Shown here: positions 1 through 9,130 of the stretch, in pieces | Layout of the letters: each line of letters starts with the position of its first letter | How positions within the stretch are numbered: the stretch's first letter is position 1 | Made by a program: the position numbers and the translations under genes | The notes under the pieces: model-generated | What the model was told of the DNA's origin: nothing | Databases searched by the model: none | What the model saw: only the letters and a program-made list of their open reading frames with translations | Assembly: GCF_949628265.1 (NCBI RefSeq) | Contig: NC_088788.1 | Span: 310,001-374,000, forward strand | DNA: 64,000 bases | Direction of reading: 5' to 3' | Origin: Cloeon dipterum | Taxonomy: Eukaryota > Arthropoda > Insecta > Ephemeroptera > Baetidae

Positions 1-3000
1 ACACCAGTCCGGGCGTGAACTTGACGACGCTCCACTAGCACGAGACTCTGAAAACAGAGCAGAGGAACTCATTCACATTGGCACCGAATCCAGAAAGGAA
101 AATACTTTTTTTAAATAAAAAATAATGAATTTGACCATTAGATTCCTTGTTTTCTTATGTTTTGAATATTCCAGTAAATAATTCTGATGTGGTTCCGTAA
201 GACACACAAAGCTTACCAAGATTTGAAGCAAACAGCGTCACGCCAACAATTGAACATATTGAATAAGGGTGTTAAAATAATGATTTGGCTCCAGAAGAAA
301 ACTTAAAAATAGATATTTGGGACGCATAAAATATGACCAAATAATTTCACTACAATAAATATTCGATTCTATGTAGAGGTCTCGGCCGGCCGCCAAATTT
401 GAGTCACTTAAAGCCAGCCGCCGGCTTCAAAGCCCCAAAAAAATTGAAATTTTAAAAATGGGTACTTTTCGTGAGAAAATATTTGTAATGATCTTTTCCG
501 AACTTCAGTTTCAAACCAGAAATTGAAGAAATACCTTCCGTTCCATAAGAAAACAGCCTGAAAAATATGCAAACTTTCATGAAGAAATTTGTGCGTCAAC
601 CCTCTAGGGTTCGCCAATTTAGCATTGCGCAAAAAACCTCCATTTCTCCGAATGGAACCAAATTTATATTTCGCGCCATGAGAGGTCGTTTCAATTTTAG
701 TTATCACGAGCGTCAGCAGACGCTAAATTTTGAGCGCGCAGTTTGTGTAGAGAGCGATTCCAAACTTACCATTTCGCCCCTGGTGCACGCTGTAGCAGAT
801 CGCTGCATCGATTGTTAATTAAAGCAGAGGCAACATAAGCCTATAAATAAATATATTCCGACTGGATTACTAGCAAGTTACAGCTGCGAAAATCTATTTT
901 GGCTCAACGAAATACCGCTGATATTAGAGAAATCCTTTTCAGTGTTGCGCGAAAGCTACTTCTAAAAAGTCTTTTAAAAAAACTGCTTGGTTTGACTAGA
1001 TCGGTTAATTAAGGTAAAACACCGCTGCATTACTTTGATCCTCCTGATTATTTCCTCCCTTCGGCTGCGCTGCTTTTTCTCCTTTCTCCGCTAAAACAAG
1101 ACAGAACACAAAATAATCGATTAAATTCGTTGAAGATACCAATAGATAGCAATAATTTTAGATTTGAAGGAAATCGTTTGTTAAATAATGGAAATCCTTG
1201 ATTTTTGACGAGGGAACCCTGGGCTGGAAACTGGAAGCGCTCCCCTATCCTCAAACTTACCTCAAAGCTAGTAGACGCTTTATTAAATAAAATTACCATG
1301 AATAATTTCAGAGTTGCGAAACCACACAATATGGCGCCTAATAAGTTATTCAATGCTTATTTTTTCCCCAATATTTCGTTTGGTTTGGCCTGGGCCTTGC
1401 CCCGGCGTCACGAGGTTGGTTGGTAATGCACAGGCACAAAGCGGTTATCTTCGTAGTCTTGAGAAATTCGCTGAGGAGTGTCCCTCTTTGCCTATTTTGG
1501 AAGGCCCTATTAATTGTTTTAACTATTAGACTTACTTTGGCTGCCACGACATTTCAATCAAGGAATAGGCACAGAATCCAGAAAAGCAAAAAAAGTCATC
1601 TTGTAAAATTTAAGAAAAATACTGACCGTCAGATTAATAATACACAAGCTCAGCTAGAATTAACGCCAACAGCTTGCGTGGGCTGGCGTTCACTTAAAAT
1701 GCCAAGAATTCAAAAGGTCGCAGCACAAAAAAATTCCAGAAAGTAATTTAATAAAAATAAATGTTCGATATTACGTTGAGGTCTCAGCCAGCCTGGCTCC
1801 GCCGCGCCGGCCGCCAGAGTCAAAATTTTAAAATATTCATGGTAACAAAATGTCTTGCATTAATAACCACAATGAAACCGCGCCAGCCGCAGAACCGAGG
1901 CCAGCCTGAATAATTATATTCCGACTGGAGAGTATTTCTTTCGCTTTTTCGGGAGAGCACTTTTGTTTAAACGCGCCCGATTTGAGCTGAAAGGGTTTCC
2001 CTGGCTCACCTTCTGGATTTTGGATTTCAGCAGCTTCCTCTGCATCGCTGCTCAGTGTGAAAAGTGGAAGGAGACACCTGTGAACACTTTTTTTTCTCGT
2101 TAAACGAAACACAAAATAGCAAAAAGCGATTATCATTAATAAAAATAAAATTAAATAGAAAATAAAACTTCATCAAAGAGGAATTGCTGTGAATTTCCCC
2201 GCAAAATCCTTTGCTGCCAAATGAGGCTCAACAAGTCGAATTGAGAAGTACAAAAAAATTTTGAGAGCTAACAAGAATGTCCAACTGAATGCCCAACATT
2301 GTTTGTCGGACACGAACCTGACAAACAGGTGTGACCATGACAATACTTGCCACCGAACATCTTCGTCGTCTGCTTCACTGCATCGTTTCTGTATGATTGC
2401 ACTCTTTTTTGGAACTTTGGAGGCCTATGCAAAAATCTTACTAAATAGCAAAGATGACTAACCATTACCAAACTACGCAGAAAGATGTGAATTGCATTTA
2501 GATTAGATTTTAAAGCAAGTCATTTAAGGGATTGTGCATGTAAATATATAACAGACGAATCGAATGCATTGATTATGCACATAAAACTAATCCTTGTTGT
2601 CTTAAAGTATGTACACACTTTTGTATACGTAAAAAGTACCTAGTGCACCCCTAAAATACATACCAAAATAAAAGACTTTTAAAAATTAAGGCGCAGTCAC
2701 GATTCAGGATATGATTGGTGCGTACAAGACTAAGATTTCGACAATTTCCCGGCAAGCAGCGAATGTACATGAATTTTTTAAATTGTCTAGAACAGATTTG
2801 ATTAAAACCTGGGTCACGTACGTAAATAAATAACAATATCCTGACCGCATGTCTTCCTTCCTCAAAAGGAGTTTTTCCATATTTTGGTTCGATGCCGGCT
2901 AATACATACTACAATACTACATATAAGAGGCAGGTGGCTGGCAAGGGGACTCGTCTTCCTTTTTACAAACTTGAACCAAATCAATGCACCCTGAATTCAA

Positions 3001-3060
3001 TACGCAGAAATGTAGACACAAATTTCTAGCATTGACTTAAAGGTCGTGTGTAGATAGAAA
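1..3060. other. Gene-free stretch with old internal duplication
   Basis: I see no convincing exon here. Parts of the first 450 bases are repeated in diverged form further on: the GGCACCGAATCCAGAAA-like stretch near 78 recurs near 1,568, and the block around 341-400 (ending in a GAGGTCTCGGCC-like sequence) recurs around 1,745-1,815. A TATTCCGACTGGA stretch near 855 recurs near 1,917. This points to a partly decayed segmental or mobile-element duplication of roughly 1.1-1.5 kb spacing. Short open frames, for example on the minus strand at 1,837-2,136, have no recognisable domain. Confidence 0.4.
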
Positions 3061-3076
3061 AGAAAAATCTGTTCTG

Positions 3077-3268
3077 ACCTTTGTTTTGTAGGTTTGTTTG
3101 CAGCCGTTACACGGGACTGGACCATCGTCCCAGTAGCCGGCACCAGAAAGGGACGCTTCAGGTTTCAACCTCGACGTCATGAAAGCAGTCCCGCGAGCCT
3201 GGTTCCAAACTGGGCATCGTCATCTCGCTCAAATTCGACGTCTCACATGAGGGTCCTGTGATGCAATG
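3077..3268 (-). other. Repeated module upstream of array 1 (possible exon relic)
   Basis: This block recurs at 8,752-8,947 and, shortened, at 7,397-7,474. On the minus strand it contains a short open stretch reading GYWDDGPVPCNGCKQTYKTK, followed by a donor-like AAAG/GTCAG. That could be an exon of a duplicated gene with a C-x2-C motif. The copies differ in sequence and no acceptor is certain, so coding is only a possibility. In all three places the block runs directly into the 183-bp fold-back element. Confidence 0.35.
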
Positions 3269-3451
3269 CACTGCAAGTCAGGGGTGAGAAAATGTCACTG
3301 CGCTGCAGTGAGAAAATCTCACCCCACCGCATGTCACTGCTGTTACGTGTGAAAACAACTCCCCTTTGAATCCCCAAGAATAGTGGCATGCGGTGTGATG
3401 AGATATTCTTAATGCAGCGCATTGACATTTTCTCACCCCTGACTTGCAGTG
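3269..3451. mobile_element. 183-bp fold-back (MITE-like) element, copy 1
   Basis: The ends are inverted copies: the left end CACTGCAAGTCAGGGGTGAG matches the reverse complement of the right end for about 38 bases. A weaker inverted match continues inwards through the ACCGCATG / CATGCGGT pair, so nearly the whole element can fold on itself. It has no coding capacity. The same 183-bp element lies at 7,475-7,657 and 8,948-9,130, each time just before a tandem array. I could not define a target-site duplication. Confidence 0.75.
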
Positions 3452-3478
3452 TGGGGATTGGGAAATAAACAGAAGGAA

Positions 3479-6358
3479 TTTAAGGGAAAAAGTTAACAGC
3501 AGGGTATTCCCACTCGCGCCACAGGCACGAGCAGGATCCCTCTGCTGGGAATTAAAAGGAAAGGGAATTTAAAGGAAAAGGAATTTACAGGAAAAAGGAA
3601 AAGGTTAATAGCAGGGTATTCCCACTCGCGCCACAGGCACGGCCAGGATCCCACTACTGGGAATTAAAAGGAAAAGGAATTGAAAGGAAAATGGAAAAGG
3701 TTAACAGCAGGGTATTCCCAGCCGCACCACAGGCACGGCCAGGATCCCACTACTGGGAATTAAAAGGAAAAGGAATTGAAAGGAAAATGGAAAAGGTTAA
3801 CAGCAGGGTATTCCCAGCCGCACCACAGGCACGGCCAGGATCCCACTACTGGGAATTAAAAGGAAAAGGAATTTCAAGGAAAAAGGAAAAGGTTAACAGC
3901 AGGGTATTCCCAGCCGCACCACAGGCACGGCCAGGATCCCACTACTGGGAATTAAAAGGAAAAGGAATTGAAAGGAAAATGGAAAAGGTTAACAGCAGGG
4001 TATTCCCAGCCGCACCACAGGCACGGCCAGGATCCCACTACTGGGAATTAAAAGGGAAAGGAATTTAAAGGAAAAAGGAAAAGGTTAACAGCAGGGTATT
4101 CCCAGCCGCACCACAGGCACGGCCAGGATCCCACTACTGGGAATTAAAAGGAAAAGGAATTGAAAGGAAAATGGAAAAGGTTAACAGCAGGGTATTCCCA
4201 GCCGCACCACAGGCACGGCCAGGATCCCACTACTGGGAATTAAAAGGAAAAGGAATTTAAAGGAAAATGGAAAAGGTTAACAGCAGGGTATTCCCAGCCG
4301 CACCACAGGCACGGCCAGGATCCCACTACTGGGAATTAAAAGGAAAAGGAATTTAAAGGAAAATGGAAAAGGTTAACAGCAGGGTATTCCCAGCCGCACC
4401 ACAGGCACGGCCAGGATCCCACTACTGGGAATTAAAAGGAAAAGGAATTGAAAGGAAAATGGAAAAGGTTAACAGCAGGGTGTTCCCAGCCGCACCACAG
4501 GCACGGCCAGGATCCCACTACTGGGAATTAAAAGGGAAAGGAATTTAAAGGAAAAAGGAAAAGGTTAACAGCAGGGTATTCCCAGCCGCACCACAGGCAC
4601 GGCCAGGATCCCACTACTGGGAATTAAAAGGAAAAGGAATTGAAAGGAAAATGGAAAAGGTTAACAGCAGGGTATTCCCAGCCGCACCACAGGCACGGCC
4701 AGGATCCCACTACTGGGAATTAAAAGGAAAAGGAATTGAAAGGAAAATGGAAAAGGTTAACAGCAGGGTATTCCCAGCCGCACCACAGGCACGGCCAGGA
4801 TCCCACTACTGGGAATTAAAAGGGAAAGGAATTTAAAGGAAAAAGGAAAAGGTTAACAGCAGGGTATTCCCAGCCGCACCACAGGCACGGCCAGGATCCC
4901 ACTACTGGGAATTAAAAGGAAAAGGAATTGAAAGGAAAATGGAAAAGGTTAACAGCAGGGTATTCCCAGCCGCACCACAGGCACGGCCAGGATCCCACTA
5001 CTGGGAATTAAAAGGAAAAGGAATTTAAAGGAAAATGGAAAAGGTTAACAGCAGGGTATTCCCAGCCGCACCACAGGCACGGCCAGGATCCCACTACTGG
5101 GAATTAAAAGGAAAAGGAATTTAAAGGAAAATGGAAAAGGTTAACAGCAGGGTATTCCCAGCCGCACCACAGGCACGGCCAGGATCCCACTACTGGGAAT
5201 TAAAAGGAAAAGGAATTGAAAGGAAAATGGAAAAGGTTAACAGCAGGGTGTTCCCAGCCGCACCACAGGCACGGCCAGGATCCCACTACTGGGAATTAAA
5301 AGGGAAAGGAATTTAAAGGAAAAAGGAAAAGGTTAACAGCAGGGTATTCCCAGCCGCACCACAGGCACGGCCAGGATCCCACTACTGGGAATTAAAAGGA
5401 AAAGGAATTGAAAGGAAAATGGAAAAGGTTAACAGCAGGGTATTCCCAGCCGCACCACAGGCACGGCCAGGATCCCACTACTGGGAATTAAAAGGGAAAG
5501 GAATTTAAAGGAAAAAGGAAAAGGTTAACAGCAGGGTATTCCCAGCCGCACCACAGGCACGGCCAGGATCCCACTACTGGGAATTAAAAGGAAAAGGAAT
5601 TGAAAGGAAAATGGAAAAGGTTAACAGCAGGGTATTCCCAGCCGCACCACAGGCACGGCCAGGATCCCACTACTGGGAATTAAAAGGAAAAGGAATTGAA
5701 AGGAAAAAGGAAAAGGTTAACAGCAGGGTATTCCCAGCCGCGCCACAGGCACGGCCAGGATCCCACTACTGGGAATTAAAAGGAAAAGGAATTTCAAGGA
5801 AAAAGGAAAAGGTTAACAGCAGGGTATTCCCAGCCGCACCACAGGCACGGCCAGGATCCCACTACTGGGAATTAAAAGGAAAAGGAATTGAAAGGAAAAT
5901 GGAAAAGGTTAACAGCAGGGTATTCCCAGCCGCACCACAGGCACGGCCAGGATCCCACTACTGGGAATTAAAAGGGAAAGGAATTTAAAGGAAAAAGGAA
6001 AAGGTTAACAGCAGGGTATTCCCAGCCGCACCACAGGCACGGCCAGGATCCCACTACTGGGAATTAAAAGGAAAAGGAATTGAAAGGAAAATGGAAAAGG
6101 TTAACATCAGGGTATTCCCAGCCGCACCACAGGCACGGCCAGGATCCCTCTGCTGGGAATTAAAAGGAAAGGGAATTTAAAGGAAAAGGAATTTACAGGA
6201 AAAAGGAAAAGGTTAATAGCAGGGTATTCCCACTCGCGCTACAGGCACGAGTTAGATCCCACTGCTGGGAATTAAATGGAAAGGAATTTAAAGGAAAAAG
6301 GAAAAGCTAACAGCAGGGTATTCCCACTCGCGCCACTGGCACGGGCGGGGCCGCCCTG
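3479..6358. repeat. Tandem array 1, 96-bp unit, about 30 copies
   Basis: The period of 96 bases is direct from the text: the GGTTAACAGCAGGG phrase recurs every 96 positions from about 3,600 to 6,100. Each unit contains an inverted pair (ATTCCCAG ... CTGGGAAT) around a shorter GCCG/CGGC pair, then an A/G-rich linker. Edge units at 3,490-3,690 and 6,140-6,350 are more diverged than central ones. Shared variants such as GGTGTTCCC at two places 768 bases apart (8 units) show block duplication. Because 96 is a multiple of three, short frames without stops appear; they are by-products. Confidence 0.95.
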
Positions 6359-6392
6359 CTGAGAAAATTAAAGAAAAAGAAATTGGACTCAC

Positions 6393-6477
6393 CCTAAATG
6401 TGCCCGTGGTCCTCGATCGTCGGCTGGTGGTCGCTGGCCCCTCAATCATTGCTGCAGACAAGTACCGCGCACGTCAT
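6393..6477 (-). pseudogene. Degenerate first-exon module, copy c
   Basis: On the minus strand an ATG at 6,477 starts MTCAVLVCSND and then meets a stop. The copy keeps a downstream GGTGAGTCC donor-like end. It aligns with copies at 12,683-12,767, 11,926-12,016, 7,257-7,376 and, more weakly, 13,782 upwards. Upstream (higher coordinates) lies the shared promoter-like segment with a CGCATGCGCA site. I read it as a decayed duplicate of a promoter plus first exon. Confidence 0.4.
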
Positions 6478-6511
6478 CCTACCGTCACTGCCAGTTAAAG
6501 ACTAATGAGTG

Positions 6512-6545
6512 TTAAGGAGAGTAAAGGTACCTTTACTCTCCTTAA
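6512..6545. repeat. 34-bp perfect palindrome flanked by a direct repeat
   Basis: The 34 bases centred on GGTACC read the same on both strands (arms of 17). AATGAGTG occurs at 6,504-6,511 and again at 6,544-6,551. The homologous module at 12,030-12,060 lacks the palindrome, so it looks like an insertion or a template-switch product in this copy. Confidence 0.8.
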
Positions 6546-6556
6546 TGAGTGTGAGA

Positions 6557-6684
6557 GTAGGAGCAGCGAAGCAACAGCAAGACACCAAAACAGGGGAAGG
6601 AGTGGGGGCAATCGTTGCTTGTTTAATGGTTGATCGCTCCCCACTCCTTCCCCTCTTTTGGTGATTCTGGCTGCTTCTCCTTAA
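6557..6684. repeat. Imperfect inverted repeat in promoter-like module, copy 1
   Basis: The left arm begins AGGAGCAGCGAAGC and runs through CACCAAAA and GGGGAAGGAGTGGGG. The right arm carries the reverse complement (CCCCACTCCTTCCCC, TTTTGGTG, GCTGCTTCTCCTT). The loop is about 25-30 bases. The same structure recurs at 12,057-12,168. Confidence 0.7.
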
Positions 6685-6700
6685 GTGCCACCGCTAGCTA

Positions 6701-6710
6701 CGCATGCGCA
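6701..6710. promoter_or_regulatory. NRF1-like site CGCATGCGCA in repeated promoter-like segment
   Basis: CGCATGCGCA matches the core of the NRF1/Ewg palindrome. The surrounding segment, with GTCTGGCTCCGCC and GTTTAGCCCGCGAAATA-like phrases, recurs at 12,176-12,260. It sits upstream of the minus-strand first-exon copies, which fits a promoter. Activity is inferred. Confidence 0.4.
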
Positions 6711-6789
6711 CATGTGCCGTCTGGCTCCGCCTCCTACTTCACATGCACAACGTTTGGCTTTTAGCCCGCGAAATACGCTTGCCTGCAAT

Positions 6790-7256
6790 CACGCGCTCCG
6801 CGATTCAAAGCCAATTTATTAAAATTTTACATATATTTAGTTTTTTTAAACTATCGGCAGGACCAATAAACACGAATAAAATTTTTCGATCAAATATTTC
6901 GTCCTGGTCCCGGTCAAATTGCGCCACGTTCATCAAACTCCCGCATTTTCATTGTCGAATTGATTGTTGACCTTGTCACTCAACAAGGGAATTCGCGTTT
7001 GGTTGATGAAAGTTGCGCAATTTTACCTAAACCAGAACGATTTAGTTAATTTTGCGATTCCTTTAAATTGCGGTATTTTTTACAAATTCTAATTAATTAT
7101 TAATGTTTTTTAAATTCGAAGAATATAGACTAGTAAGCACAATTTTTCCGCCATCAAAGTGCTGTAAGTACATAAAGAGTTGCTCGCGATTATGTGACGA
7201 AAACGCGAGGAAATTCTTGGCCACCAGATTAAGAAATAATAAGTATTTGCACTCAC
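6790..7256. other. Spacer inside the repeat cluster
   Basis: AT-rich sequence without a recognisable gene. Its right end (about 7,165-7,256: CTCGCG, GAAAACGCGAG, then CACTCACC) matches 12,608-12,685 and more weakly 13,695-13,782. The duplicated module therefore includes some intron sequence below the first-exon donor. Confidence 0.5.
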
Positions 7257-7376
7257 CCGAAAATGTGGAAGTCGGCCGCCGGTCAGCCGAATTCCACACC
7301 ATCCTTGGTAGCTATCTGGTTGTCGCTAGCCGGTCAATCATCAATCGCGGCTGCAGACCAGCACCGCGCACGTCAT
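7257..7376 (-). pseudogene. Degenerate first-exon module, copy d
   Basis: The minus-strand ATG at 7,376 gives MTCAVLVCSRD and then a stop. The copy is expanded relative to copy a and ends at a GGTGAGT donor-like site. At about 7,390-7,400 the module is fused directly to the sequence found inside the 3,077-3,268 block. The intervening promoter segment is missing, so this is a rearranged junction. Confidence 0.4.
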
Positions 7377-7474
7377 CCTCCCGTCACTCGACGTCGTGAA
7401 CGCGAGCCTGGCGCCAAACTGGGCATCATCTTACTCAACTTCGACGTCGCACATGAGGGTCCTGTGATACAATG

Positions 7475-7657
7475 CACTGCAAGTCAGGGGTGAGAAAATG
7501 TCACTGCGCTGCAGTGAGAAAATCTCACCCCACCGCATGTCACTGCTGTTACGTGTGAAAACAACTCCCCTTTGAATCCCCAAGAATAGTGGCATGCGGT
7601 GTGATGAGATATTCTTAATGCAGCGCATTGACATTTTCTCACCCCTGACTTGCAGTG
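7475..7657. mobile_element. 183-bp fold-back element, copy 2
   Basis: Near-identical to 3,269-3,451, including the internal sequence. It is again followed at once by a tandem array. The flanking bases on the left (CCTGTGAT.CAATG) match copy 1. The element and its neighbours were therefore probably duplicated together rather than inserted three times. Confidence 0.75.
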
Positions 7658-7659
7658 TG

Positions 7660-8749
7660 GGAAAAAGGAAAGAGCAGGGTCACACCCACAAGCGTCTAAA
7701 ACACAGGCGGGCATGACCCTGCTGGAAATTAAGTTTAAAAGGGAAAATTAATTGAAAAAGGAAAAAGCAGGGCCACACCCACAAGCGTCAAAAACACAGG
7801 CGGGCATGACCCTGCTGGAAATTAAGTTAAAAGGGAAAATTAATTGAAAAATGAAAGAGCAGGGTCACACCCACAAGCGTCAAAAACACAGGTGGGCATG
7901 ACCCTGCTGGAAATTAAGTTAAAAGGGAAAATTAATTGAAAAATGAAAGAGCAGGGTCACACCCACAAGCGTCGAAAACACAGGCGGGCATGACCCTGCT
8001 GGAAATTAAGTTAAAAGGGAAAATTAATTGAAAAATGAAAGAGCAGGGTCACACCCACAAGCGTCAAAAACACAGGCGGGCATGACCCTGCTGGAAATTA
8101 AGTTAAAAGGGTAAATTAATTGAAAAATGAAAGAGCAGGGTCACACCCACAAGCGTCAAAAACACAGGCGGGCATGACCCTGCTGGAAATTAAGTTTAAA
8201 AGGGAAAATTAATTGAAAAAGGAAAAAGCAGGGCCACACCCACAAGCGTCAAAAACACAGGCGGGCATGACCCTGCTGGAAATTAAGTTAAAAGGGAAAA
8301 TTAATTGAAAAATGAAAGAGCAGGGTCACACCCACAAGCGTCGAAAACACAGGCGGGCATGACCCTGCTGGAAATTAAGTTAAAAGGGAAAATTAATTGA
8401 AAAATGAAAGAGCAGGGTCACACCCACAAGCGTCGAAAACACAGGCGGGCATGACCCTGCTGGAAATTAAGTTAAAAGGGAAAATTAATTGAAAAATGAA
8501 AGAGCAGGGTCACACCCACAAGCGTCGAAAACACAGGCGGGCATGACCCTGCTGGAAATTAAGTTAAAAGGGAAAATTAATTGAAAAATGAAAGAGCAGG
8601 GTCACACCCACAAGCGTCTAAAACACAGGCGGGCATGACCCTGCTGGAAATTAATAAGTTTAAAAGGGAAAATTAATTGAAAAAGGAAAAAGCAGGGTCA
8701 CACCCACAAGCGTCGAAAACACAGGCGGGCATGACCCTGCTGGAAAACT
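7660..8749. repeat. Tandem array 2, 92-bp unit, about 12 copies
   Basis: Spacing is 92 bases (GAGCAGGGTC at 7,857, 7,949 and 8,041). Each unit carries a perfect 10-base inverted pair, AGCAGGGTCA and TGACCCTGCT, about 30 bases apart, then an A-rich linker ending GGGAAAATTAATTG. Units alternate between GCGTCAAAAAC, GCGTCGAAAAC and GCGTCTAAAAC variants. Confidence 0.95.
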
Positions 8750-8751
8750 CA

Positions 8752-8947
8752 GTACTGACCTTTGTTTGGTAGGTGCGTTTGCAGGCGTTGTTCTGGACTG
8801 GACCCTCATCCCAGTAGCCGGCACCAGAAAGGGACGTTTCAAGTTTCAACCTCGACGTCGTGAACGCAGAGTCCCGCGAGCCCGGCACCAACTGGACATC
8901 ATCTCACTCAACCTTGACGTCTCACATGAGGGTCCTGTGTTACAATG
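8752..8947 (-). other. Repeated module upstream of array 3 (possible exon relic)
   Basis: Second full copy of the 3,077-3,268 block. On the minus strand it reads GAGYWDEGPVQNNACKRTYQ, then TK at an AAAG/GTCAGT donor-like site. The cysteine spacing differs from copy 1. No upstream acceptor is certain. It may be a relic or a rapidly diverging exon. Confidence 0.35.
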
Positions 8948-9130
8948 CACTGCAAGTCAGGGGTGAGAAAATGTCAATGCGCTGCAGTGAGAAAATCTCA
9001 CGCCGCTGCATGTCACTGCTGTTACGTGTAAAAACAACTCCCCTTTGAATCCCCAAGAATAGTGGCATGCGGTGTGATGAGATATTCTTAATGCAGCGCA
9101 TTGACATTTTCTCACCCCTGACTTGCAGTG
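8948..9130. mobile_element. 183-bp fold-back element, copy 3
   Basis: Same length and ends as the copies at 3,269 and 7,475. In this copy the left arm has GTCAATGCGC and so pairs perfectly with the right arm. Copies 1 and 2 carry GTCACTGCGC there. Confidence 0.75.

Noticed and set aside
1837..2136. Minus-strand 99-codon frame with an acidic stretch
   Set aside because: A donor-like AAG/GTGAGC lies inside, but there is no acceptor, no homology and the area is decayed duplicated sequence.
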